Assembly (NCBI GenBank): GCA_030432655.1
Contig: JAUILA010000008.1
Span: 62,001-126,000 of the forward strand
Source: Bacteroidia bacterium
Lineage (GTDB): Bacteria; Bacteroidota; Bacteroidia; Cytophagales; Cyclobacteriaceae
Direction of reading: 5' to 3'
Length of the DNA: 64,000 nt
Below are positions 53,923 through 63,352 of this stretch, piece by piece. The translations under genes and the position numbers were made by a program. A model generated the notes under the pieces. That model made no database searches, was not told where the DNA came from, and saw only the letters and a program-made list of their open reading frames with translations. Position 1 is the first letter of the stretch. Every line of letters begins with the position of its first letter.

Positions 53923-55715
53923 TGTATATGCATTTCCTTCAAAAAACCGGATTACTTCTTTTCATACTGGCATGCGCTATTCTGATTGGTCTTCTTTTCT
54001 GGGATACCAGCTATCGCATTACCCGTGAAACATTCTCCGGAGTTTCATCTGACGAAGCAACGCAGGAACGCCTGCAAATGGTTTTTGACTCTGTTCCTTC
54101 AGCCACATTCCATGATCCGTTTTCCTTCAACCAGATGCTAAAGGAAAAATTCGGAGAATATAACAAGGAAGTCATCCGGACATTTGCCATAACCCAGGAG
54201 GAATTAGACCGTATAATCGCCGCATTCCCACCGGCCGACGTTACATTCTCCCCCACAGTAACGGAATCCGTCTGGCAGGACGGGGATACCGATAATTTCA
54301 AGCGCGAGCAATTCACGGCTTATACTTCCTGGATGGAAGGGAAGAGTTATTCCAGCCGTGACGAACTTCAGAAACAGCTTAACAAGACGCGCCAGGACAT
54401 AAACCAGGGCATTCGTGAGAATAAAGGCTTTGGAGATTACCAGATCAAATCACTTCAATTAGCACTAACCAGGAATGCCCTGACTGGTCCGACGACTAGC
54501 CGTACCACTTTCTGGCTATTTCTTACCATTGGCCTCGGTACAGCAGCGGCATTGCTTTACATTCTCCCGAAACTGAATTTACTGCCCGGTATTAAGAATG
54601 ATGGCGTTTATCATCGCTCCAACACCTCGAGAGGCTGGGTAGCGATAATTATTGGCTCCCTGCTTATCCTGTTCTACATAGTCCTTTACTGGTACCCGGA
54701 ATATATGGTGAGCTGGATGGCGCTTACTGATCCGTTAAGCAGATCCCTCAGTGGTAATCCGGCCAGCCAATGGTTCTTTTATGGCCTGTTGTACACCCTG
54801 GCGATCGCGGTTATGGGAATACGCATGCTGATCCATTACAGGCACAGCAACTATCACATAATCCGAACCATCTCCGTAATATTTTTTCAAACTGTCTTTG
54901 CCTTCCTGATTCCGGAAATTCTGATCCGGCTGAACCGGCCAAGCATGGACCTGAAGAATATCTGGCCTTTGAATTACACGTTCTTTTACGACTACAATCT
55001 CGAGCAGCTCACAAGTGCCGGGGTCATCGGAACCAGTATGCTCGTCTGGGGAATTGTACTGGCGTTCATTGGTGTTCCTGTTCTCACTTATTTCTATGGG
55101 AAAAGGTGGTATTGTTCGTGGGTATGTGGTTGCGGCGGGCTCGCAGAAACCCTGGGTGACCCGTACCGGCATTTGTCTGACAAGTCATTGAAGGCCTGGA
55201 AAATTGAGCGCTGGATGATCCATGGTGTGCTCGTCTTTGCCGTGGTAATGACGCTTGGGGTTTTGTATACCTATTTCACCGGATCGGGCAGCGTGGCAGG
55301 AATATCCACTTATTCTGTTCGATCTGTTTACGGCTTCCTGATCGGCGCCGCTTTTGCCGGGGTCGTTGGTGTGGGCTTTTATCCTTTCATGGGCAGCCGG
55401 GTCTGGTGTCGTTTTGGTTGTCCGCTTGCTGCCTGGCTGGGACTCGTTCAGCGGTTTAAATCCAGGTTTCGTATTACCACCAACGGCGGTCAATGTATAT
55501 CCTGTGGTAATTGCTCGACCTATTGTGAAATGGGTATTGATGTCCGCTGGTATGCCCAACGGGGCCAGAATATCGTCCGTTCTTCCTGTGTCGGATGCGG
55601 CGTGTGTTCTTCCGTGTGCCCGCGCGGGGTGCTGAAACTTGAGAACAAGAAAGAAGCAGGCAGGCTGAACAATCCGGTTCTGATCGGAAACGACGGCGTA
55701 AAAATCTCAGGATAA
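53922..55715 (+). CDS. Membrane polyferredoxin with extracytoplasmic N-domain
   Basis: A 597-residue protein: one N-terminal membrane segment (8-26), an extracytoplasmic helical domain (about 30-190), six or seven further membrane segments, two CX3C-type motifs (C398-C402 with C404, and C496-C500-P) as in NapH/NosR/RnfB-like membrane proteins, and two [4Fe-4S] ferredoxin motifs (C525/528/531/535 and C556/559/562/566-P). It is not NosR, because there is no FMN-binding domain. It probably carries electrons between the oxidoreductase at the cytoplasmic side and the quinone pool or an extracytoplasmic acceptor (inference). Confidence 0.85.
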   Translation: MYMHFLQKTGLLLFILACAILIGLLFWDTSYRITRETFSGVSSDEATQERLQMVFDSVPSATFHDPFSFNQMLKEKFGEYNKEVIRTFAITQEELDRIIAAFPPADVTFSPTVTESVWQDGDTDNFKREQFTAYTSWMEGKSYSSRDELQKQLNKTRQDINQGIRENKGFGDYQIKSLQLALTRNALTGPTTSRTTFWLFLTIGLGTAAALLYILPKLNLLPGIKNDGVYHRSNTSRGWVAIIIGSLLILFYIVLYWYPEYMVSWMALTDPLSRSLSGNPASQWFFYGLLYTLAIAVMGIRMLIHYRHSNYHIIRTISVIFFQTVFAFLIPEILIRLNRPSMDLKNIWPLNYTFFYDYNLEQLTSAGVIGTSMLVWGIVLAFIGVPVLTYFYGKRWYCSWVCGCGGLAETLGDPYRHLSDKSLKAWKIERWMIHGVLVFAVVMTLGVLYTYFTGSGSVAGISTYSVRSVYGFLIGAAFAGVVGVGFYPFMGSRVWCRFGCPLAAWLGLVQRFKSRFRITTNGGQCISCGNCSTYCEMGIDVRWYAQRGQNIVRSSCVGCGVCSSVCPRGVLKLENKKEAGRLNNPVLIGNDGVKISG

Positions 55716-55750
55716 TTTTTATTGAATTACCTAGTTAGCCTTCCATTCAT

Positions 55751-55758
55751 TATCTTTG
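55751..55758 (+). promoter_or_regulatory. Candidate -7 promoter element for the L,D-transpeptidase gene
   Basis: TATCTTTG matches the Bacteroidota -7 consensus TAnnTTTG exactly. An upstream ATTG (55721) would be a weak -33 element at slightly long spacing. The predicted transcript starts about 55 bases before the ATG at 55820. Confidence 0.55.
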
Positions 55759-55819
55759 ATATATTGTAAAAACTTGTCTATACCGGCTTGTTCCAGGTCA
55801 CACTTTCATAGCTAAAAAA

Positions 55820-57580
55820 ATGTTTACTATAATCAGGCACAGGAACCTTTTTGTTCTTTTTGGTATATGTACCATCTGCCTGATATCCGCCTGCTCCACC
55901 AAGACAATTGTCATCGAAAATCCCGGTGATGAGCTGTCCATGGATGCAAATAATGAATCCGTGGTGCTCGGAAAATCCTCTGAAATTGAACAGGAAGAAG
56001 TAAGGGAATACATTACTGCCTGGCTTGACACTATTAGTATTGATGCCTATGTGCTGGATCCCGGTTTACAGGAATCAGTATATAAAGAACTCAGGAGATT
56101 CTACAACTTTAACAGGTATCAGCTGGCCTGGTCTACCATGGATGCTCCGAATGCCGATAGCAAAGCCTTACTAAATGCGCTGGCTGAAGCGGGTGAGCAC
56201 GGACTCACTCCTGATGATTACCGCCTGAGAAAGCTTGCCTATGATGTACAGCAGGTGTACAGCAGGAGAAAGCGCGTCAACCTGCTTGAGGTAATTCAGC
56301 TTGATATGGATATGTCAATGTCCTACCTGCTTTATGCTCATCATTTATTCAATGGACGCATCAATCCGAACGACCTTGGCGGAACCTGGCACAATGATGC
56401 TAAACACGCTGAACTGGCCCAATATATGAGCGGAAAGAGTGTAAGCCAGGTTCTTTCGATGGTTCAACCCAATGTCCCTGAATACCGGGAACTCCAGGAG
56501 AAGCTGGTTACGTACCGTTCCATCGCAGAAAATGGAGGATGGCCCACATTGCCACCAAGCTCCCTACTTAAGCAGGGCGACGAAGGGCAGGATGTATATA
56601 TCCTTCGGCGGAGACTGGACAAGACCGGTGACCTGGGCAGATCACTGGCCAAATCATCCGGAAATTCGTATTATTTTGATTCAGAACTTGCCGAGGCGGT
56701 CAGGAATTTCCAGAAAAGGCATGGTATTAAACCGGACGGGATCGTAAGCCAGGAAACCGTTCGGGAGATGAACCGGCCGGTACAGGAGCGAATTGAGCAA
56801 ATCAAGGTAAACCTCGAACGAATTAGATGGATGCCCCGCGAACTGGGAAGTGATTATGTCCTGATCAATGTACCCGGTTTCTTATTATCCTATGTCAGGG
56901 GTGGTCGTTTACAGGAGAAAATGAAAGTCATCGTTGGTAATTCCTTTTCAGCGACCCCGATCGTCCATGCAGATATGTCCTATATCATGTTCAGCCCTTC
57001 GTGGAATGTCCCGGGACCCGTATTTATCAGGCAGCTGATGCCTGAGGTGCGGGAAGACCCGGATTACCTGAAAAAAAACGGATATGAATTGTATGCATCC
57101 GTGGCTGACCTTGGCAAAAAAACACTTGATCCTGCACAAGTCAACTGGGACAATTTTGTTGAAGATTATCCGCATTTCAAGGTCGTACAAAAACCAGGGC
57201 CAGGCAATGAACAGGGACGGGTTAAATTTGTCATGCCCAACAACTACAACATCTTCCTGAGTGACGCCGCCAGCCCGTCTATGTTTGAAGAGACTAAAAG
57301 GGATTTCAACTATCGCTGCATCAGTGTGGAAAAACCGGTTGAACTGGCCGAAATGCTTTTGAGTAGCCGCAAATGGCGTGAGGATGATATCAAGAAAAGT
57401 ATGTCACAGGAAGTTCCCGTGAAAGCATCCCTGCCCCGGAAAATACCTGTTTACATTACCTACCGGACATGCTGGGTCGATGAAGAAGGAACATTGAATT
57501 TCCGTGCAGACATATATGGATTCGATGCCGCGCAATACCAGTTCACGCACCCCGAAACTTCTTTCGAAGAAGAGTTTTAG
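55820..57580 (+). CDS. YcbB/LdtD-like L,D-transpeptidase family lipoprotein with altered active site
   Basis: A 586-residue lipoprotein (LISAC25) with an LdtD-like scaffold (about 60-240), a peptidoglycan-binding domain (about 255-320) and an L,D-transpeptidase domain (about 345-515). The usual KFMFPN...YLHD...SHGC(I/V)RV signature appears as [17 protein letters not shown]...[12 protein letters not shown]: Cys500 is kept, but the upstream His (LHD) is Ser481 and the S-H/S-G before the Cys is N-Y-R (497-499). Catalysis is therefore doubtful or changed; it may be a regulator or binding protein of an active LDT. It ends in a 4-bp convergent overlap with floA. Confidence 0.88.
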   Translation: MFTIIRHRNLFVLFGICTICLISACSTKTIVIENPGDELSMDANNESVVLGKSSEIEQEEVREYITAWLDTISIDAYVLDPGLQESVYKELRRFYNFNRYQLAWSTMDAPNADSKALLNALAEAGEHGLTPDDYRLRKLAYDVQQVYSRRKRVNLLEVIQLDMDMSMSYLLYAHHLFNGRINPNDLGGTWHNDAKHAELAQYMSGKSVSQVLSMVQPNVPEYRELQEKLVTYRSIAENGGWPTLPPSSLLKQGDEGQDVYILRRRLDKTGDLGRSLAKSSGNSYYFDSELAEAVRNFQKRHGIKPDGIVSQETVREMNRPVQERIEQIKVNLERIRWMPRELGSDYVLINVPGFLLSYVRGGRLQEKMKVIVGNSFSATPIVHADMSYIMFSPSWNVPGPVFIRQLMPEVREDPDYLKKNGYELYASVADLGKKTLDPAQVNWDNFVEDYPHFKVVQKPGPGNEQGRVKFVMPNNYNIFLSDAASPSMFEETKRDFNYRCISVEKPVELAEMLLSSRKWREDDIKKSMSQEVPVKASLPRKIPVYITYRTCWVDEEGTLNFRADIYGFDAAQYQFTHPETSFEEEF

Positions 57581-58575
57581 TCTTTGTTTTTGGATCCGCC
57601 TTTACCGGAAGATGACCCTGGTTTGGCAATGGATTCTCTCATTTCCGTATCGGCCTTAATATTGTCCATCCGGTAATAATCCATGATCCCCAGGTTTCCA
57701 TTCCTGAATGCTTCGGCCATTGCTTTCGGCACTTCGGCTTCTGCCTCGATCACCTTGGCTTTGGCTTCCTGTGCCTTGGCCTTCATTTCCTGTTCCTCGG
57801 CAACTGCCATGGCACGTCTTTCTTCAGCTTTTGCTTCAGCTACCTTCAGGTCGGCAGATGCCTGGTCAGTCTGAAGTTTCGCCCCGATATTGGCTCCCAC
57901 GTCGACATCTGCAATATCAATTGAGAGTATCTCAAATGCCGTACCTGCATCCAGTCCGCGTTGCAGAACAAGCTTGGAGATCTTATCAGGATTCTCCAGC
58001 ACCTCCTTATGCGTAGATGCCGAACCGATAGAGGTCACGATACCTTCACCCACACGTGCCAGGATCGTATCTTCACCGGCACCACCTACCAGCTGCTGGA
58101 TATTGGCACGTACAGTTACCCGGGCGATAGCGATCAATTGGATACCGTCTGCCGCCACAGCAGCAACCTTCGGTGTGGTGATCACTTTAGGGTTAACAGA
58201 GATCTGTACTGCTTCAAATACATCGCGGCCCGCCAGGTCGATGGCAGTAGCCTGCTTGAATGTCAGGTTAATGTTTGCCTTATCGGCAGAAATAAGCGCC
58301 TTGATGACAGAAGGGACATGTCCGCCTGCCAGGTAATGTGTTTCAAGCTCCTTGGTTGTGACGGTAAGACCTGCTTTGGTGGCAGTAATCAGGGAATTGA
58401 CCACAATACTGGGAGGCACTTTTCTGATCCGCATGAACATCAGTTCGAACAGCCCCACTTTTACATTTGAAAAACGAGCCGTAATCCAGAGTCCGACAGG
58501 AATGAAATACAGAAAAATGAAGATCGCAACGATCCCCAGTAATATGATAACGATGAGTCCTAAACCTCCCTCCAT
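57577..58575 (-). CDS. floA: Flotillin-like protein FloA
   Basis: A 332-residue SPFH-family protein of functional membrane microdomains. An N-terminal membrane hairpin ([31 protein letters not shown]) is followed by the SPFH domain with [13 protein letters not shown] and [21 protein letters not shown], then an A/E/K-rich coiled coil ([21 protein letters not shown]). Length and order match FloA/YqfA. It lies two bases after nfeD, its standard operon partner. Confidence 0.94.
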   Translation of the reverse strand: MEGGLGLIVIILLGIVAIFIFLYFIPVGLWITARFSNVKVGLFELMFMRIRKVPPSIVVNSLITATKAGLTVTTKELETHYLAGGHVPSVIKALISADKANINLTFKQATAIDLAGRDVFEAVQISVNPKVITTPKVAAVAADGIQLIAIARVTVRANIQQLVGGAGEDTILARVGEGIVTSIGSASTHKEVLENPDKISKLVLQRGLDAGTAFEILSIDIADVDVGANIGAKLQTDQASADLKVAEAKAEERRAMAVAEEQEMKAKAQEAKAKVIEAEAEVPKAMAEAFRNGNLGIMDYYRMDNIKADTEMRESIAKPGSSSGKGGSKNKD

Positions 58576-58577
58576 AA

Positions 58578-59048
58578 CTATTTTATTGGTTGTACATAAA
58601 TTTTGTTTCCATCAATCTTTACGATTTCAACAGGTGTTCCGCTGTCCACATAATCTCCGAAAGATCGTACTTCAAACACTTTTCCTTCAAAATCGGCTTT
58701 GCCAAAGGGCCGCAGGCTGGAAATAGCCTCCCCGCGCTGGGCCACCTGGAGGACACTTGTCAATCCTTCGTTAAATTTTCCCTTCATAGTATCCTTAAGC
58801 GAAAAACGATCCCACGTTTTTTGCTTGAAACTGTAGTAGATCCCTGCAACAAATAACACACCTGAACCGGCGGCAAACCAGACTCCGGTGGTGGAACCGA
58901 AATAGACAAAGCTAAGATACACTCCGAGAAGGGTAGCTATGATACCCAGGATACCCACTACGGTGGTTCCGGGCACAAATAGTATTTCAACGATGATGAA
59001 GAGAATACCAATGGCCACCAGGGCCAAAACGACTATCCAGTCTCCCAT
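58578..59048 (-). CDS. NfeD-like membrane protein (short form)
   Basis: A 156-residue protein with three membrane segments (about 5-24, 32-52 and 58-75) and a C-terminal OB-fold domain ([30 protein letters not shown], ending near KIYVQPIK). The protease domain of long NfeD (NfeD1b) is absent. With FloA directly downstream it belongs to the NfeD-flotillin pair that organises membrane microdomains. Confidence 0.92.
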   Translation of the reverse strand: MGDWIVVLALVAIGILFIIVEILFVPGTTVVGILGIIATLLGVYLSFVYFGSTTGVWFAAGSGVLFVAGIYYSFKQKTWDRFSLKDTMKGKFNEGLTSVLQVAQRGEAISSLRPFGKADFEGKVFEVRSFGDYVDSGTPVEIVKIDGNKIYVQPIK

Positions 59049-59108
59049 AATTGCATATATGCGTCCTGGAATAAAACTACTAAAATAATCGGATCAGAAT
59101 GGATCGAT

Positions 59109-60659
59109 TTACTTTTTTTTCATTGCGAGGTAGTACCCGTTAAATGGGTCAAATGTAATCTGGTCATAGATGGCCGGGATCAGGTCATCACCTAACCGGC
59201 TGACAACCCCGTATTTATCGTGAACCCGGATGATCACCTGGCCTTTATTCAAATCCCTGATCTCCTCAAATTTTGGATAAACAATAACGCGGCCTTTTTC
59301 GCTCAGCAGACCCTTCCTTCCGTCCATCGTAATGATAAACCGGCCGTTTTCCTGCCGTTCTATAGCATCGTATTCCAGGGAGACGATCTCATCCCCTTTT
59401 TGATTTATCGCCCCGTACATGCCGTTCCGGCTGACAATGGCAATTCCATCCAGAAAATCACCTACATTGTCGTACAGTGGCTGAACCACGATTCGTTCCT
59501 GTTTATTGATAAATCCCCAACGGTTCATAAGCTGATAAGCCGCCAGCCCTTCATGATAATCATGAACCGCATCGTACCGGTGGGCAATCCGAAGCCGGTC
59601 CTGCTCATCAATAAATCCGTACCTGCCATGAATTTTGACTGCGATAAACCCTTCCGAAGGCAGCCTGATCTCTTCGTATTGTTTCAGGTTCTCCGCTGAA
59701 TTTATGATACGTCCTGAGAAATTGATTTTCCAGAATGTACCATTCTCCAGTGATTCCACAAAATACCCCTGCTTCACTTCGATAGGGTTACTGGTGAAAT
59801 AAACGGTCCCTGCTTCATAGCTCTTGATGGTAGTCAGATTCCCATTCTCGGCAATGTACAGCCTGTCGTTCAATGGAGTCAGCGGCGTTTTTACAGGTTT
59901 CACCAGCCAATTATCATGTACATCCAGTATTCCGTAAAGTCCTTTGAATTTTACCGTTAACCGGTCACGTACGATCGTTCCAAGTGAGTCATACACGCAT
60001 TCCACGACCTGCTGTCCGGCCGAATCAATAAATCCCCAGAATCCATTTCGTTTAACCGGGATGTAGCCGTTGGCTTGTGGTGCCATGACCTTTTCCCAGG
60101 TAAAGGGATTCACCTCTTTTCCGGTGAGATCAAATATTTTCCATTTTGTGGCCTGATATCCTTTACCTCCAAGGAGTAAGCCGTCAACCTGCCGGATGAC
60201 ATCATACCTGGCCTCCAGCACTTTTTTTCCACCCGGCAGCATCACGCCGGATTTACCATTTTCAGTAAAGAGCACCAGATTCTCCCCGATCCGGTCAAGT
60301 CTTTCATAATGAACAGGTGTAAGTGCATTCATTTTTTCATCAACAATCCATTCATGGCCATTGGCCCGAACAAACCACTGCTGAACCTGCCATGGTGCCA
60401 GACTGTCTGATTGCAGCTGTTGAATTTTCTGATTTTGCTCATTGAGAATGATCCACTCAATATCGAGCATCCAATTTACCGGTTCGGGCATAGCCGGAAT
60501 AGCTCTCAAAATAGTAGCTGGTGATAAATCCGCCGGCCCGGGATGGTAGATGTCGCTCTTAGTTTCAGCCGCTTCCGTACTTCGCGCTGAAAAGAACAGG
60601 ACAGCCAGCATCAAAAAATAGACGGATGCTTTAAAAAATTGCTTTCCCCTGTGTAACAT
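59109..60659 (-). CDS. WG-repeat exported protein
   Basis: A 516-residue protein with a Sec signal (ATG 60659 chosen; FLMLAVLFFSARSTEAA) and at least eight WG-type beta repeats of the form G-x-x-G-[FVY]-I-[DN]-x-x-G/D (FWGFIDSAGQQVV, RYGFIDEQDRLRI, RWGFINKQERIVV, MYGAINQKGDEIV, RKGLLSEKGRVIV, KYGVVSRLGDDLI). Such domains are thought to bind proteins or ligands; no enzyme activity is expected. An upstream in-frame Met at 60803 would add 48 residues without a signal. Confidence 0.85.
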   Translation of the reverse strand: MLHRGKQFFKASVYFLMLAVLFFSARSTEAAETKSDIYHPGPADLSPATILRAIPAMPEPVNWMLDIEWIILNEQNQKIQQLQSDSLAPWQVQQWFVRANGHEWIVDEKMNALTPVHYERLDRIGENLVLFTENGKSGVMLPGGKKVLEARYDVIRQVDGLLLGGKGYQATKWKIFDLTGKEVNPFTWEKVMAPQANGYIPVKRNGFWGFIDSAGQQVVECVYDSLGTIVRDRLTVKFKGLYGILDVHDNWLVKPVKTPLTPLNDRLYIAENGNLTTIKSYEAGTVYFTSNPIEVKQGYFVESLENGTFWKINFSGRIINSAENLKQYEEIRLPSEGFIAVKIHGRYGFIDEQDRLRIAHRYDAVHDYHEGLAAYQLMNRWGFINKQERIVVQPLYDNVGDFLDGIAIVSRNGMYGAINQKGDEIVSLEYDAIERQENGRFIITMDGRKGLLSEKGRVIVYPKFEEIRDLNKGQVIIRVHDKYGVVSRLGDDLIPAIYDQITFDPFNGYYLAMKKK

Positions 60660-60776
60660 GATCTTACTAAGGTAATTAAAAATTGCATGCCGGAAAGTAT
60701 TGTGTAAGAGAAAAGGCCTTTTTGAGCAGGAAATGGACAAAATCTTCTGATTACGTGATTTTACGTCAGGATCGGT

Positions 60777-60784
60777 TAATTTTG
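60777..60784 (+). promoter_or_regulatory. Candidate -7 promoter element for the MBL-rhodanese gene
   Basis: TAATTTTG matches the Bacteroidota TAnnTTTG element exactly, 17 bases before the ATG at 60802, giving a very short leader. A TTTG-type -33 is not clear at the right distance. Two TTACGT repeats (60751 and 60761 area) lie just upstream and could be an operator. Confidence 0.55.
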
Positions 60785-60801
60785 CGCTAAATTTTTCGGA
60801 C

Positions 60802-62169
60802 ATGTATATCGAACAACTTTATACTTCCTGCCTGGCCGAGGCAGCTTATTACATCGAATCAGCAGGTGAAGCAGCAATCTTCGACCCGCTGCGTGAGACT
60901 TCACCCTACCTTGAACTCGCGTCCGGGCGTAACGCCAGGATCAAGTATATCTTTGAAACACATTTCCATGCCGATTTCGTTTCCGGACACATCGATTTAT
61001 CCAAAGAAACGGGTGCCCCTATTGTCTATGGGCCTCTGGCAAAGACCGAATACAAGGTTTATAACGCCACTGACGAAGAGATTTTTACCATTGGAAATAT
61101 TACTGTTCAGGCGCTGCACACCCCGGGGCATACCCCTGAATCAACCTGTTACCTTCTGCGGGATGAGGAGGGAAAACCTCATGCCGTTTTTACGGGTGAT
61201 ACACTTTTTGTTGGCGACGTAGGGCGACCTGACCTCCTGGACGGGGTCATGAGCAAAGAGGAACTGGCCGGGATGCTGTACGATTCTCTGAATAACAAAA
61301 TTAAGCCTTTGCCGGATGACGTAATTGTTTATCCGGCCCATGGTCCCGGATCGGCTTGCGGTAAAAATATTGGCAAGGATACATATTCGACCATTGGCAT
61401 CCAGAAAGCAACCAATTACGCGCTACGGTCGTCATCCCGTGATCAGTTTATCGATCAGGTCACCTCCGGCATGCTTCCTCCTCCTCAATATTTCTTTGAA
61501 GATGCGCGGATCAATAAGGAAGGCTATAAACCACTTGCTGATGTCATAAAGCAATCGATGAATCCGCTTGAGGCAAAGCAAATCATTCAAATGCAGGACG
61601 AGGTAGTTATCCTGGATACGCGGGATCCTGAACTGTTCGGGAAGGAGCATATTGAAGGTGCGGTGAATATTGGGCTGGGCGGACAGTATGCCGTCTGGAT
61701 TGGCACGATTTTTCCCATCAGCCAGCCCTTCGTACTGGTTTCAGAACCCGGAAAAGAGGAAGAAGCGATAATCAGGCTCGCACGTGTGGGGTTCGAGAAT
61801 GTTAAAGGATTCCTCGAGGGAGGTATGGAGGCATGGGACGGTCCGGTGGATCAGGTGCAATCAATTGACCCCGAAGATCTCATAAACCGCATTGGTGAGG
61901 GTGCATCAGTCATTGATGTCAGGAAACCGGGAGAATTTGAAGCAGGCCATGTCACTGGCGCCATGCATTTTCCTTTGTGCAACCTGCCGGGCCATTCTCC
62001 CGCAGACGAGGGTAAAGCACTTCATATCTACTGTGCAGGCGGGTACCGGTCCATGATTGCCTGTTCCATTTTAAAGAAAAAGGGGGTCAGGAATATTGTT
62101 AACATCCGCCGGGGATTTAATTCATTTTCCGATGCAGGAGTGCCCCTGTCCGTACCTGTCACGGGCTAG
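60802..62169 (+). CDS. MBL-fold persulfide dioxygenase-like hydrolase with two rhodanese domains
   Basis: A 455-residue sulfur enzyme. The metallo-beta-lactamase part (1-250) has the metal motif H54-F-H56-A-D58-F-x3-H and HTPGHTPES, FTGDTLFVGDVGRPDL and VYPAHGPGSACG, as in ETHE1-type persulfide dioxygenases. Two rhodanese domains follow: the first (about 260-350) has no active-site Cys (PFVLVSEPGKEEEA), the second (about 355-450) has an intact loop C411-A-G-G-Y-R-S. Probably oxidises or transfers persulfide sulfur during H2S detoxification. Confidence 0.93.
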   Translation: MYIEQLYTSCLAEAAYYIESAGEAAIFDPLRETSPYLELASGRNARIKYIFETHFHADFVSGHIDLSKETGAPIVYGPLAKTEYKVYNATDEEIFTIGNITVQALHTPGHTPESTCYLLRDEEGKPHAVFTGDTLFVGDVGRPDLLDGVMSKEELAGMLYDSLNNKIKPLPDDVIVYPAHGPGSACGKNIGKDTYSTIGIQKATNYALRSSSRDQFIDQVTSGMLPPPQYFFEDARINKEGYKPLADVIKQSMNPLEAKQIIQMQDEVVILDTRDPELFGKEHIEGAVNIGLGGQYAVWIGTIFPISQPFVLVSEPGKEEEAIIRLARVGFENVKGFLEGGMEAWDGPVDQVQSIDPEDLINRIGEGASVIDVRKPGEFEAGHVTGAMHFPLCNLPGHSPADEGKALHIYCAGGYRSMIACSILKKKGVRNIVNIRRGFNSFSDAGVPLSVPVTG

Positions 62170-62942
62170 CGAACATAGCTCCCTGCATTGACATCAATAG
62201 TGGTTCCCGTGGCATGGAGCGCCATTCCACTGGAAAGAAATACTACAAGCGGAGCAATATCTTCCGGGGTTGTCAGCGCTCCAAGGGCAATATCATTGAG
62301 GGCATATTCTTCCCCGTAGGTATCAATAAAATCCTGTGCCATGTCTGTCCTGGTAAAGCCCGGAGCAATCCCATACACTGCCACACCATCCTTTCCATAC
62401 GCCCTGGCCAGGGATTTCGTCAGCGATTCCAGTCCGCCTTTTGAAGCCGCGTAAGCGAGGTACTCCCGGGTATCGCCCCGGTGTGCTGCCCTGGAGGTAA
62501 TGTTGATAATAATGCCGTGTTTTTGAGCGGTGAATACCGGCAGGGCCAGTTTACACAAATAGGATGACGCCGTCAGGTTGACGCGCAGGGTTTTTTCCCA
62601 CTTCTCCAGCCACTGGTCATCCGGTTCGTCAGGAGAAGAATGCAGCGCTATGCCGGCGTTATTAACCAGGACATCCAGACCATTCTGTTCCTGTATTACG
62701 TTACTAAACATCTCCCTGGTTTGACCCGGATCTGCAAGATCAGCCTGAACAATTATCCCGCTCCCATTATCCTTAACGATATGGAGCGCTGCTTCTTCGG
62801 ATTGCTGGTAATGGACCGCCACCCGGGCTCCGGCCGCCAGTAAGGCCCTGGAAATCGCCGCACCAATGCCGCGGCTGCCGCCGGTTACGAGGACAGACTT
62901 ATCAGACAGATCGATCTTCATCATGCGTACAACATACATCAT
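62166..62942 (-). CDS. Short-chain dehydrogenase/reductase (FabG-like)
   Basis: A 258-residue classical SDR using NAD(P)H. The cofactor loop TGGSRGIG (20-27), the NNAGIAL strand, the catalytic YAASKGG (Tyr-x3-Lys) and a C-terminal GTTIDVNAGSYVR are present. Start may be residue 1, 7 or 8, as MMYVVRMMKIDL has several Met. It could be a 3-oxoacyl-ACP reductase or an oxidoreductase of similar type; the substrate is not set by sequence. It converges with the MBL gene (4-bp overlap). Confidence 0.93.
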   Translation of the reverse strand: MMYVVRMMKIDLSDKSVLVTGGSRGIGAAISRALLAAGARVAVHYQQSEEAALHIVKDNGSGIIVQADLADPGQTREMFSNVIQEQNGLDVLVNNAGIALHSSPDEPDDQWLEKWEKTLRVNLTASSYLCKLALPVFTAQKHGIIINITSRAAHRGDTREYLAYAASKGGLESLTKSLARAYGKDGVAVYGIAPGFTRTDMAQDFIDTYGEEYALNDIALGALTTPEDIAPLVVFLSSGMALHATGTTIDVNAGSYVR

Positions 62943-63042
62943 TTTACGCTTAAAATAACCCGTTCATCATTTTTCTTAAGGAGCATGTATCTTTTTCATT
63001 TGGTCTCCGTTATATCAAACAAGGTCAAAAACAACAACAAAC

Positions 63043-63249
63043 ATGAAATTCCTAACCAACCTACTGCTGTGGGGCATACTGCTGGTCCTTTGCTGGCCGC
63101 TTGCGCTCCTGTTAATATTATTTTATCCGATAATCTGGCTGATAGCACTGCCCTTCCGTTTACTTGGGCTTGCTGTTTCCGGGATCTTTAACCTGATCGA
63201 AGCGATTATCATGCTTCCTTTCAAGGTTCTTTCCCCTTCAGGAAAATAA
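63043..63249 (+). CDS. Small hydrophobic membrane protein
   Basis: A 68-residue protein with two membrane segments (about 5-32 and 35-58, rich in L, I, W) and a short hydrophilic tail. No family recognised. Single gene between the SDR and a hydrolase. Confidence 0.55.
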   Translation: MKFLTNLLLWGILLVLCWPLALLLILFYPIIWLIALPFRLLGLAVSGIFNLIEAIIMLPFKVLSPSGK

Positions 63250-63352
63250 ATCGAAGATTAACACAGACTCAGTGGCATTGATTTCCGAAACCGGTCACGG
63301 TTTGGTTTAGTCCACGGAATACGCCAATTTAGAAAGCGTAACCGGTTTCATA

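Noticed and set aside
53922-55715. Identification of the membrane polyferredoxin as NosR
   Set aside because: NosR has an N-terminal FMN-binding domain with a conserved Thr; here the N-terminal domain is helical and differs, and the gene is 45 kb from nosZ.
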